This document shows positions 34,867 to 43,345 of a stretch of DNA of 49,285 nucleotides, piece by piece. The translations under genes and the position numbers were made by a program. Every line of letters starts with the position of its first letter. The first letter of the stretch is position 1. The notes under the pieces were generated by a model. The model made no database searches. It was not told the origin of the DNA and worked only from the letters and a program-made list of their open reading frames with translations. Source of the stretch: an uncultured Fibrobacter sp. (GTDB taxonomy: Bacteria; Fibrobacterota; Fibrobacteria; Fibrobacterales; Fibrobacteraceae); contig NZ_CAMZCS010000025.1 of assembly GCF_947305105.1 (NCBI RefSeq), positions 1-49,285 of the forward strand, in the 5' to 3' direction.

Positions 34867-36357
34867 TCATTCAAGCTTGGTTCGAACGTATCCCGAAGAA
34901 TCGCGGGCTCCTTCTTTGACTTCAAAGGCAAGCGCACCGATCACGGCGCCATCCTTGAACGCCGTTTCCACGCGGTACTTGCCTGCCGGGGCGTTCGTCT
35001 TTTTGCTGTAGCTGCGGTAGCCCATCTCGCGACCACCATTGATACGCATACGCCCAGAAGACACCCTGTCCGTCAACTTGTATGTCGCATCGTTTGGGCC
35101 CTTGTAATACCAGCGGTACTCGATTTCGGCCTTCAAATCGGCCGGGGCGTACACAGAACTCAAGTAGTAAAGCGGCATGTCGGCATCGCGGTGTACCGAC
35201 GATGACTTCAAACCGAGTTTCTGCAAAAAGCTCGGCGCATCGACATCGCAACTGTAATCCGTCTTGTCGAAGTTGATGCAGGCCACCTGTTGCTTGAGCA
35301 CGAGCGGCACCGGGGGAACCCAGTTCATCACATAAGCCGTAATCAATGCAGCACTGATGGCAATAGGCGCAATCAGCACCTTCTTGCTACGGCGGGACAC
35401 CTTCTGGATAAACACGCATATCCCTAGCGAAAGGAGCGTGCTGAACACGAACAGAATAAGCCCGATTCTATGGACAAGGTAAGGGATGGTGAAGTTCAGA
35501 AACATGGTGCCGAGCAAACAGAGGAACGCAAGGCTCACGCCGAAACTTTCGTACTTCTTCTGCAAGAATTCGTTACCCACAAGGAGGATCGCAAGCAAAA
35601 TCACCAAGATAAGCGAAGCGATGGAACCGCTACTCTTGAAATAGCATACCACAAGCGCACTGAACAAGCTACCGAAGCAGAATTGCACCGCCCAACTGAA
35701 GCGGTTCTTCCAAGTTTCACTCCATTCACGGTCCAAAAAACGGTGTTCCACGACAATGGCGTTTTCGGGTATCGCCGTAGATTCGTAACCAACGTCGTTC
35801 GCAATTTTCTGGGCAACATTTTTCGCCTGGCTAGAGGCCGTTTTCAATTTTTCGGAGGCGGCATCCGTGACCGTCTTGAGCTTTTCAGAAGCAATCCCGG
35901 TCGCCGGCTTCGCGAGGTTCGACACCTTGGAAACGGCGGACTTTACCTGCCCAGGAATGATTGGACGGCTATCCCCGTCCTTCCTTGTAAAGGGATTCAG
36001 ACGGGAAACAAAGCCTGTACGAGACGGGGCCTTCGCAACTGCCGCAGGTGCCGACTTGGGCGGAACAGGAGCGGGTTTGGGAGCCGCCTTCGCTTGCGGG
36101 CGCGGCGCGGCCGCACGGGCCGCCATGATACGATCCCTGGTCCAGCCTTCGGGGTGTTCCATGTGCGCCGACAGGAGAATCACAAGGATGAGCGCACCCG
36201 AATAGTATGCAAGCAAGAAGATAAGGTCACTGTTCTCGACCATCTGCCCGAGCGTCACGGAATCCCAGAAGAATCCGCCCAGGAAAGCGATTGCCGGGAA
36301 GAACTTTTCCGCCTTCTGTACAAAAGGTTTCTGTCGCAGGTTATCAACGAATTGCAT
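34867..36357 (-). CDS. DUF2914-type membrane protein
   Basis: The protein has 496 residues. Two hydrophobic helices near the N-terminus are followed by an Ala/Pro/Lys-rich cytoplasmic stretch (about 85-190) and six to seven transmembrane helices (about 225-340). The soluble C-terminal domain has YRWYYKG, SSGRMRINGGREMGYRSYS and GKYRVETAFKDGAVIGALAF, which I recognise as DUF2914. The function is unknown. It stands 16 bases after nadD and 26 bases before the rluA-type gene. Confidence 0.75.
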   Translation of the reverse strand: MQFVDNLRQKPFVQKAEKFFPAIAFLGGFFWDSVTLGQMVENSDLIFLLAYYSGALILVILLSAHMEHPEGWTRDRIMAARAAAPRPQAKAAPKPAPVPPKSAPAAVAKAPSRTGFVSRLNPFTRKDGDSRPIIPGQVKSAVSKVSNLAKPATGIASEKLKTVTDAASEKLKTASSQAKNVAQKIANDVGYESTAIPENAIVVEHRFLDREWSETWKNRFSWAVQFCFGSLFSALVVCYFKSSGSIASLILVILLAILLVGNEFLQKKYESFGVSLAFLCLLGTMFLNFTIPYLVHRIGLILFVFSTLLSLGICVFIQKVSRRSKKVLIAPIAISAALITAYVMNWVPPVPLVLKQQVACINFDKTDYSCDVDAPSFLQKLGLKSSSVHRDADMPLYYLSSVYAPADLKAEIEYRWYYKGPNDATYKLTDRVSSGRMRINGGREMGYRSYSKKTNAPAGKYRVETAFKDGAVIGALAFEVKEGARDSSGYVRTKLE

Positions 36358-36373
36358 GATTACCCCTTAAAAA

Positions 36374-37000
36374 TCAAACCCTATATAAGTCGTGTTCACG
36401 AATATAGTCGTACACACACTGTTCCAGACCTTCCGGCTTGTCGCTGCTGCAAAGCAACGCCTTCCGGATAGCCGTGCTAGAATAGATGCCGTCAAAACCG
36501 TTTTCCGGGCCGAGCCAGTAGAGCGGCGCATAACCGTTCGCCTCGTGTACCGCAAGATCGGGCTTGGGGTAACCTCGACGCGAAAAAACAATCAGTTCGA
36601 AATCGCGCAAGAGCAAATGGCCGTTGTAGTTCGTGCCGTAAAAATTCAGCGGGTCACGCCAATGAGGGATGCCCTGGTAGCTGTCGGCCCCCACAAGCAA
36701 ACGGAAATTCACATCGGGGAACTTAGCCTGAAGCCCCTGCAAAAAGACATACGTCCCGCGAAAATCCCCCTGCTGGATTTCTTCGTCCGACAAAACAAGG
36801 CGCGGGTCATCTCCTGTTACCAACTCAAGCATCGCAAAACGGTCTTCCGGGGAAGCACAGAGCGTCTTGTCCCAGCGATCGGGACTCGGGATAAACCAGA
36901 CTTCGTCGCAAAGGCCCCGACGGAGGCAATGGCGCGCCACAGAAACATGATCCTTATGTACCGGGTCGAACGCACCACCCATAACAGCCACATTCTTCAT
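36374..37000 (-). CDS. nadD: Nicotinate-nucleotide adenylyltransferase
   Basis: About 208 residues from the ATG at 37000 (MKNVAVMGGAFDPVHKDH); an in-frame ATG at 37021 adds seven non-family residues. GGAFDPVHKDH is the nucleotidyltransferase HxGH motif, with Asp where Gly is usual. RLLVGADSYQGIPHWRDP and YSSTAIRKAL (the ISSTxIR motif) confirm the family. It adenylates nicotinate mononucleotide to give the substrate of NadE. No good Shine-Dalgarno is visible. Confidence 0.9.
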   Translation of the reverse strand: MKNVAVMGGAFDPVHKDHVSVARHCLRRGLCDEVWFIPSPDRWDKTLCASPEDRFAMLELVTGDDPRLVLSDEEIQQGDFRGTYVFLQGLQAKFPDVNFRLLVGADSYQGIPHWRDPLNFYGTNYNGHLLLRDFELIVFSRRGYPKPDLAVHEANGYAPLYWLGPENGFDGIYSSTAIRKALLCSSDKPEGLEQCVYDYIREHDLYRV

Positions 37001-37027
37001 GACATGTTCAATCACAAACACAACCGC

Positions 37028-37606
37028 CTAGTAAACATACGTGGCAAAGCCAATATTGAACTGCAGACGAGTCCCTTCGACAGACTCGTTCAGGAACGGA
37101 TCGTAATGATCCGACACCCAGCGGTAACTGATTTCCGCAAAAAGCATCGCCTTGCCGAAAAGAGACAGGATAGAACCTACACCGGCAGCCCATTCGTTCC
37201 ACGCCACGTCACCGAGGTCGCTCAATTCCTTAGACCGGGAATAGCCACCCATCATATAAAGTTGACTCAAAAGGTGAACACCGAGTTCGATATCGAAGTC
37301 GGAATGCTCGATATCCGTTTCCTTGCCATTGTCCGGTTTTTCGGAATAGTCAAAGAACCCGTAACCGGCGCGCAAGAAACCGAAACCGGGATACCAGAAA
37401 CCAATCATCGGTTCAATCTGGCGAAGTCCAAGACCGCGCTCCTTCCCCACGCCCGTACCGCTACCAAAGCCGAGGGCGCCCCCCACGAATATGGGCACAT
37501 GGATATTGACGGTCGTCGTAGACGAGGACCCCAAATCCGTTGACGGGGCCGTCTGCCCAAAGGCCACGGCCGCGCAAACAGCTATAATCGCAAGAAATCG
37601 TTTCAT
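37028..37606 (-). CDS. Putative outer-membrane beta-barrel protein
   Basis: The 192-residue protein has a clear signal peptide (FLAIIAVCAAVAFG). The rest shows short amphipathic strands with many Gly and aromatic residues (VPIFVGGALGFGSG, PMIGFWYPGFGFLRAGYGFF, FDIELGVHLLSQLYMMGGYS, LFAEISYRW), and it ends in an aromatic-rich strand FNIGFATYVY, the usual signal for barrel assembly. Function unknown. Its ATG follows the stop of the upstream gene by one base (TGACATG), so they are coupled. Confidence 0.7.
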   Translation of the reverse strand: MKRFLAIIAVCAAVAFGQTAPSTDLGSSSTTTVNIHVPIFVGGALGFGSGTGVGKERGLGLRQIEPMIGFWYPGFGFLRAGYGFFDYSEKPDNGKETDIEHSDFDIELGVHLLSQLYMMGGYSRSKELSDLGDVAWNEWAAGVGSILSLFGKAMLFAEISYRWVSDHYDPFLNESVEGTRLQFNIGFATYVY

Positions 37607-37607
37607 G

Positions 37608-38015
37608 TCACATTACCAAGATAATGGCGAACGCAAGGCCAACAACCACGTTAAAAACAGAGTCCACCCTGGCCAAGATAAAGAAATTCTTTGATATTCT
37701 CCCTTCGCGGATAATCCGCGTCACCATGGCGTCGCTACAGAAAAGCGAAACCGCCGCCTTGCACGCGACAATCAGCGTTATCCACCAGACAAGGCCCGAG
37801 AAAAAGGAGAGAAGCACGACAGCAACAGAAATGGCTAACGAGAGCCCGAAATTGGAATAGCGGATCGATGCGCCCGAAGACTCGCTCTGCGCCATCAGGT
37901 GGCGGAATTCGTCCACTTTGTCGCAAATGGAGGCGTATGCGGTGATAGCCTGGGACATATTGTACCCCACCAGAATAACGGCAGCGACGATTGCGATTTT
38001 GATGACGATATCCAT
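37608..38015 (-). CDS. Small membrane protein of unknown function
   Basis: The 135-residue protein has three or four hydrophobic helices: residues 4-24, about 58-75 (LSLAISVAVVLLSFFSGL), 76-92 and 115-134. A soluble loop lies between the first two. I recognise no family. It opens the run of five minus-strand genes ending in the rluA-type gene and is divergent from rsgA. Confidence 0.65.
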   Translation of the reverse strand: MDIVIKIAIVAAVILVGYNMSQAITAYASICDKVDEFRHLMAQSESSGASIRYSNFGLSLAISVAVVLLSFFSGLVWWITLIVACKAAVSLFCSDAMVTRIIREGRISKNFFILARVDSVFNVVVGLAFAIILVM

Positions 38016-38044
38016 TTATTGCACCTGAATACACCCAATATAAT
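38016..38044 (+). promoter_or_regulatory. Candidate rsgA promoter
   Basis: TATAAT at 38039-38044 lies 17 bases after TTATTG (38016-38021). The predicted start of transcription is about 38051, at the first in-frame ATG (38052), which argues that translation begins later. Confidence 0.5.
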
Positions 38045-38081
38045 TTTTTAGATGGCGGCAAATTACATCGGAGCATTAAAA

Positions 38082-39248
38082 ATGCTACATTGTAGCCGAA
38101 TGTTAGAAGACGACGAATTCGAAGGAGCCCAGGCAAAGCACACGTCAAAGCCATCCAGACGTGACCACCGGTCCCGTCGCATTGACGCTATGCGCGAATG
38201 GAACACCGGAGTCGTCGACGAGCGCCCGGTCAAGGAGCGTTTCAGCAGAGAATTCAAGAAACCCAAAATCAAGCGGATCAAGAATCCCATCGAAAACATC
38301 GGCGAAGAAAACTGCGAAAAGGGCCTCGTGGTGGAAGTCCACCGCCGCACCTGCGAAGTCCGCCTAGAAAACGACCCCTACACGGTCGTCACGGCCATGT
38401 ACCGTGCGACAACGACCAAGGAACTGGGCGAATTCCCCACCGTCGGGGACCGCATCCTTTTGGGCCAGGTCAACGACGGCGAAGACGACGGTTCGGGAGT
38501 CGGCTCCCAGAAATACTGTGTCGTCCGCGTTTTCCCCCGCAAAAGCGAACTCCGCCGCCCCGGCCCGCGCGACAGCTTTTACAAGCAACAGACTCTCGCT
38601 GCAAACATTGACCAAGTCATCATCGTCGCAAGCGTCGTCCAACCCGAATTCAACTACGGATTTGCCGACAGGTTCCTGCTTGCCGCAAACCTGAACAACC
38701 TCCCCTTCGTCATGGTGCTGACCAAGATGGACCTGCTGGGGGACGCGCCGATGCCCGAAGCCATCCAGGACTTCATCAGCATCGTGGACAAGTTTATCCC
38801 GGTGAGCGTCAAGACCGGCGAAGGCCTCGACGATTTGCGCAAAGTCCTCGAAGGGAAATCCTCCGTTTTCAGCGGGCAGAGCGGAGTCGGCAAGTCGACA
38901 CTCATCAACGCGCTCGTCCCAGATGCAGAACTCCGCACAGGTGACGTACGCGAACGCGACGGCAAGGGCCGCCACACAACTACATCGTCGAGCCTGCTGG
39001 ATTTCCCCGGCGGAGGCTACGTCATCGACACCCCGGGCATACGCAGCATCGGCCTCATGGACATGGAAGCAGAGACCCTCGCAAAGATTTTCCCCGGATT
39101 TTTCGAAGGCGACCTTTTCACATGCAAGTACAGCAACTGCATGCACCTCAAGGAACCCGGATGCGCCGTAAAAGAAGCCGTCGAGAACGGGACACTCAGC
39201 CGCGCCCGCTACGAAAGCTACCTTAGAATTTTAAATTCAGGGAAATAG
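38082..39248 (+). CDS. rsgA: Ribosome small-subunit GTPase RsgA
   Basis: About 388 residues. The ATG at 38082 has GGAG 8 bases upstream and is preferred to 38052. The order of motifs is that of the circularly permuted RsgA GTPases: an OB-like domain, then TKMDL (G4), SGQSGVGKSTLINAL (G1), TTTSSS (G2), DTPGIRS (G3), and a C-terminal zinc knuckle CKYSNCMHLKEPGC. It helps late maturation of the 30S subunit. The N-terminal 70 residues are basic and longer than usual. UbiA-type gene follows after 3 bases. Confidence 0.93.
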   Translation: MLHCSRMLEDDEFEGAQAKHTSKPSRRDHRSRRIDAMREWNTGVVDERPVKERFSREFKKPKIKRIKNPIENIGEENCEKGLVVEVHRRTCEVRLENDPYTVVTAMYRATTTKELGEFPTVGDRILLGQVNDGEDDGSGVGSQKYCVVRVFPRKSELRRPGPRDSFYKQQTLAANIDQVIIVASVVQPEFNYGFADRFLLAANLNNLPFVMVLTKMDLLGDAPMPEAIQDFISIVDKFIPVSVKTGEGLDDLRKVLEGKSSVFSGQSGVGKSTLINALVPDAELRTGDVRERDGKGRHTTTSSSLLDFPGGGYVIDTPGIRSIGLMDMEAETLAKIFPGFFEGDLFTCKYSNCMHLKEPGCAVKEAVENGTLSRARYESYLRILNSGK

Positions 39249-39251
39249 AAG

Positions 39252-40181
39252 ATGCTCGCCGCCCTTTTCAAGATGACCCGCCCCAAGAACATCGTGATTG
39301 CCGTAATCACGCTTGTAGTTGGGTATGCTTTGCTAAAAAATTATCCGTCTATATTTAGCCTCGTATTGCAATCGCTCGGATTTGCATTCGCCATCGGGTT
39401 TGCAAACATCCAGAACGACATTTTGGACCTAGAAAGCGACAAGATGAACCGCCCCGAACGCCCGCTCGTGACCGGAAAGGTTTCGGTGAAGGCCGCTCGC
39501 AGGGCGTGGATTGTCTTGTTCGTCCTGATGCTCCTTTGCGGCGGCGGAGACAGCCTCATCCAAGCCTTCAGCGACAACGGGCTTTTCTTTTGGAAGCGTC
39601 CGACCGCAATATGCTACCTTTCTTTCCCGCTATGGTTTTTCCTGTTTCTCGGCTTACTCCTCATCGCCTACAATAAGTGGCTCAAGCATATTCCTCTTTT
39701 GAAAAACATGATAGTCGCCTTCCTGTGTACGACTCCCCTGCTTTTTGCCGTACAGCATTTTTTCCAGTTCAATACAAGTTGCGTCCATACAGAATTCCTT
39801 TGGGCGATCATCCCCGCGATTCCATTCGCATTCCTACTCACGACCGCTCGCGAAATCTACAAGGACCTGGAAGACGAAACGGGCGATTTGAAGGCGGGCA
39901 TCATGACCTTCCCGCTTATCGCGGGCTCGGCGACGGCGCGGAAGCTTGCCGGCGCGATTATCGTTTTCACATGGATTTCGTTACCGATTCCGGTATTCTA
40001 CATGGACAAGGTGTTCGGGCACAACTACCCACCGCTGTTCCTGATTATTACGGGCATAGCGCTCACACCGATATTTGCCTATGTGCTTGTGCAGGCGCAC
40101 AAAGCACAATACAGAAAATCGCAATCCGCTGTGAAGATTGCGATGTTTGCCGGGCTCATCGCCCTTATTGTGTGCTGCTAG
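39252..40181 (+). CDS. UbiA-family prenyltransferase
   Basis: This 309-residue membrane protein has eight to nine helices and both Asp-rich motifs of the UbiA superfamily: NIQNDILDLESDKMNRPERPLV (NDxxD, with the conserved NRPxRPL) and AREIYKDLEDETGD. The family transfers prenyl groups to aromatic or other acceptors in quinone, haem or lipid synthesis. The TRPKN start and the sequence style resemble geranylgeranylglycerol-phosphate-type members, but the acceptor cannot be told. Probably co-transcribed with rsgA. Confidence 0.85.
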   Translation: MLAALFKMTRPKNIVIAVITLVVGYALLKNYPSIFSLVLQSLGFAFAIGFANIQNDILDLESDKMNRPERPLVTGKVSVKAARRAWIVLFVLMLLCGGGDSLIQAFSDNGLFFWKRPTAICYLSFPLWFFLFLGLLLIAYNKWLKHIPLLKNMIVAFLCTTPLLFAVQHFFQFNTSCVHTEFLWAIIPAIPFAFLLTTAREIYKDLEDETGDLKAGIMTFPLIAGSATARKLAGAIIVFTWISLPIPVFYMDKVFGHNYPPLFLIITGIALTPIFAYVLVQAHKAQYRKSQSAVKIAMFAGLIALIVCC

Positions 40182-40182
40182 A

Positions 40183-43100
40183 TTATTCAGCGAGTTTCAT
40201 CCGGCCACAGTAGGCGCCACGGGCCGTGGGCTTACCCTGCAACTTGCGGCCCTTCAGGTCGAAGTCGCGAGCCATCTTGTATTGCTCGGCAGGCAGCCTC
40301 GTGCGAGCAAGCGCCGATTTATATTCGTTGAACCTTACAATCACGTATGCCTCTTCGACATCGCTGTAATTCTTGTTCCCTTTTACTTTGTAAAAGACCT
40401 TGTATTCACCCGATTTCCTGACAGTCGGGAGTTCCGATGAATATGTACCATTCACGCCCACCTTATAGAGCAACGTACCATTTTCAGCCTTTCCCTCCCA
40501 AACAAGCTGCATTTCCCGGTCCGGATCATAGAGTTCTTTGTTGGGAGTTGGCGCCACCAAGAGTTTCGCAGGAGCCTTCTTGATTTCTACAGTAAAGCTC
40601 TTCTCGCCTATGCCATAATAATTTTCGTCACCCTTTACTTGGTAATAAACCGTATATTCACCAGCATCCGTAGCCGCCGGGAGTACATTCATGTATTGGC
40701 CATTCTTTCCGAGTTTATAAAGAATCTTGCCATGTTCAACCCTGCCTGCAACAACAAGATCCTGCTCCTGGCCCGTATAGACAAGATTTTTGACAGGGGA
40801 CGGTGCCGCCACGAGTTTTGACTCAAGCCTGTTAATTTTCACAGACAAGCTATCTACACCGAGATCTTCGTAATTCTCGTCGCCTTTCACCTTGTAATAA
40901 ATCGTGTACACGCCCGCCTTTGTCGCCTTTGGCAGTTGTTCAGTAAATTTGCCCTCTTTATCTAGCTTGTACATAATTTTGCCATGCTCGGCATCGCCTG
41001 CCACAATGAGCGTCTGAGCCTTACCCGTATAGGCGAGATCTTTGATTGCGCTGGGAGCCGTCACAAGTTTTGCTGGTTGTTTGACAATAACAGCCCACTG
41101 CGCATAAAGCGTCACAATATCACCAGCGACATCTGTGAGGTTCTTGACAGAAGTTTTATCATCGTAAGCAAGCCCTGTACCATCAACTTCAGTATTCCAC
41201 CCATCAAACACATAACCACTACGAGTAAACTTATTTTCCGTAAGAACAAAATATCTTCCATAAATTAAGCGTTGCCCATCCATAGAACCAGCGCCACCAT
41301 TAGAATTGAACACCACATCGTAAGTCTCGAAAATAAAGAGCGTATCTGAAACACCATCGGGATATTCAATATCAGCAACCCTTATTGTACCGCAACTACC
41401 TTCACTGGTGCCAATAGTGCGCGACGTTTTATTAGATATTTTTGCGATTACCTTAGTCACACCATCCGTAATCAAGATATATCCAGCACTCCCCCTATAG
41501 CCACCACCAATAGCGCCTCCGCCATTACCGTTCTCGCTACCAACAGCAGTTACCGTACCACCACTGATTGTGATATTACCGACACTGCCCTGAAGACCCC
41601 CTCCAATACCCGCACTAGATGTACCAGCCTTAACAGAAACGATTCCGCCGCTAATCGTAATATCCTGGCAAGAAGCCGATTGACCGGAACCAATACCGGC
41701 AGACGTATAACGGCTCGATGCCGTAATAATGCCACTTTCGATTACGATATTGCCACAATCTATTTCTAGACCGCCACCAATTCCAGCACCCGCAATGCCG
41801 CTGGCATCAAGCGAACCAGTTCCCTTGATGGTCAACGTATCATTAATCGGCACATGAATGCCAGGATAAGATTGATAGAAGCCCTTCACTCTGTTCGCAC
41901 CCATGAGAACAATCGTGCAGTTGCCTTCACAAGAAATTCCCGCCCATTTATAAGCATCGTTATTCACACCCTCGATAATTACGCTGTCAAGAGTCACCGT
42001 AGCACCATCAGCGATGGATATCTTGTAATAGCCAGCAAGCGAATCCGTCAACGTGTCACCATCATGAGCCCTGTAATCCCCCTTCAATTCTGCGAGATTT
42101 CCGCCGAACCACTGGGCATATAACGTAATTTCGCCCTCAGATGCCGCAAGATTCCGCACAGAAGCCATATCAACATAGTGAGTGCCGCTGCCATCGGCCT
42201 CTGTATTCCAACCAGCAAATAAAGAACCATTCTTGGTAAATGCGTTTTCTGTAAGCACTTGTTGAAGCTTGCAAAAAGCGCTTTGGTCTTCCATTGTCCC
42301 TTCACCACCGTTTTTATCAAAATGAATCGTATAAGTTTCAGTAAAGGGGTATTCTAACCTGTTGTCTGTAATTTCGCCCGTTTCTACACCAGCGATGAAG
42401 ACATGATTAATAATATCATTCTCAGAATAAGAATCAACAATGCCGATACTGTAAGTGGCCTGCGCCCCCGCCACAGCTTCGACATGAGTTTCATCGCCAC
42501 TAATCAAGACACGTTCAATAGAACAATAAATGCCACCGATACCCGCTGCAGCATGGGAACCCACGGCCTTCACCGTACCACCGACAATCGAAATATTACC
42601 AGCAGTCGCCAAAGCACCACAACCTATCCCCGCAGCAAACGAACTATCGCTTCGGGTTTCGATTACACCCCCACTAATCGTGATGTTGCCGACAGAGCCA
42701 CCAGGAGCACCTCCGATAGCGGCTCCTTGCCAAGCCCCCTTGGCAACAATAGAGCCCCCTTCGATTTCAATGTTTCCACAATCTATATCCTTGCCGCAAC
42801 CAATACCGGCACCTTTCCCATTACTGCCTACATCAAGTGAGCCATCGCCCTTGATAGTGAGCGTACTACCACTCGGCACATAAATGCCGGGATAAGAATT
42901 GTAGAAGCCACGTACCTTATTATCGCCATTCAGCACAATCGTGCAATTGCCCTCGCAAGTGATCCCAGCCCATGGATAGGCTTCGTCATCCTCGCCCACA
43001 ATGATTGCACCATTAAGCGTCACCGTCGCACTGTCGGCAACGGATATCTTGAAATTGCCGGTTAGCGAGTCTGTCAACGTGTCGCCATCCTGGACAACCG

Positions 43101-43203
43101 TATTAGACGTAACCAATGATAAGTCCAAGGCATTTCCCGCAAATGTCGCAGCAGCAGAGAGGGCGATTGTTGCGACAGCCATCGGCAAATTCATTAATTT
43201 CAT
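40183..43203 (-). CDS. Secreted repeat protein with two duplicated N-terminal modules, InlB-type and Ig-like repeats
   Basis: The 1006-residue protein has a signal peptide (residues 1-22). A Gly-rich beta-helix-like module (LTDSLTGNFKISVADSATVTL, CEGNCTIVL, GAGIGCG) followed by an InlB-type repeat (FDKNGGEGTMEDQ, LFAGWNTEADGSG, LYAQW) occurs twice in a row (about 27-365 and 375-705). Then come three Ig-like units of about 80 residues (LAYTGKAQTLIVAGDAEHG, MYKL, KGDENYEDLG). The last 40 residues (FDLKGRKLQGKPTARGAYCG) match the tail of the neighbouring 713-residue paralog and look like a sorting domain. Probably a cell-surface or secreted protein; ligand unknown. Confidence 0.85.
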   Translation of the reverse strand: MKLMNLPMAVATIALSAAATFAGNALDLSLVTSNTVVQDGDTLTDSLTGNFKISVADSATVTLNGAIIVGEDDEAYPWAGITCEGNCTIVLNGDNKVRGFYNSYPGIYVPSGSTLTIKGDGSLDVGSNGKGAGIGCGKDIDCGNIEIEGGSIVAKGAWQGAAIGGAPGGSVGNITISGGVIETRSDSSFAAGIGCGALATAGNISIVGGTVKAVGSHAAAGIGGIYCSIERVLISGDETHVEAVAGAQATYSIGIVDSYSENDIINHVFIAGVETGEITDNRLEYPFTETYTIHFDKNGGEGTMEDQSAFCKLQQVLTENAFTKNGSLFAGWNTEADGSGTHYVDMASVRNLAASEGEITLYAQWFGGNLAELKGDYRAHDGDTLTDSLAGYYKISIADGATVTLDSVIIEGVNNDAYKWAGISCEGNCTIVLMGANRVKGFYQSYPGIHVPINDTLTIKGTGSLDASGIAGAGIGGGLEIDCGNIVIESGIITASSRYTSAGIGSGQSASCQDITISGGIVSVKAGTSSAGIGGGLQGSVGNITISGGTVTAVGSENGNGGGAIGGGYRGSAGYILITDGVTKVIAKISNKTSRTIGTSEGSCGTIRVADIEYPDGVSDTLFIFETYDVVFNSNGGAGSMDGQRLIYGRYFVLTENKFTRSGYVFDGWNTEVDGTGLAYDDKTSVKNLTDVAGDIVTLYAQWAVIVKQPAKLVTAPSAIKDLAYTGKAQTLIVAGDAEHGKIMYKLDKEGKFTEQLPKATKAGVYTIYYKVKGDENYEDLGVDSLSVKINRLESKLVAAPSPVKNLVYTGQEQDLVVAGRVEHGKILYKLGKNGQYMNVLPAATDAGEYTVYYQVKGDENYYGIGEKSFTVEIKKAPAKLLVAPTPNKELYDPDREMQLVWEGKAENGTLLYKVGVNGTYSSELPTVRKSGEYKVFYKVKGNKNYSDVEEAYVIVRFNEYKSALARTRLPAEQYKMARDFDLKGRKLQGKPTARGAYCGRMKLAE

Positions 43204-43291
43204 AATTTAACCTTTTTTATTTTACAAGAATTTTTATAAAAAATCCCACTTCAAGTTTAATTTTTTTCAAAGGAAAAAACATGAGGGCGGA

Positions 43292-43325
43292 AAAGAACTG
43301 GGAAAGAAATTCTTTCCCGTTCTTT
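43292..43325. terminator. Hairpin terminator between the two tandem repeat-protein genes
   Basis: GAAC/GGGAAAGAA and TTCTTTCCC/GTTC form a long stem with a one-base bulge. The minus-strand side is followed by TTTTCC, so it may terminate or attenuate reading from the 713-residue gene into the 1006-residue gene. Confidence 0.55.
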
Positions 43326-43345
43326 CTTTTTACCCTTCCTTGGAA

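Noticed and set aside
38052-38081. Upstream ATG of rsgA at 38052
   Set aside because: It would lie at the predicted transcription start with no leader, whereas the ATG at 38082 has GGAG at good spacing. Leaderless translation cannot be fully excluded.
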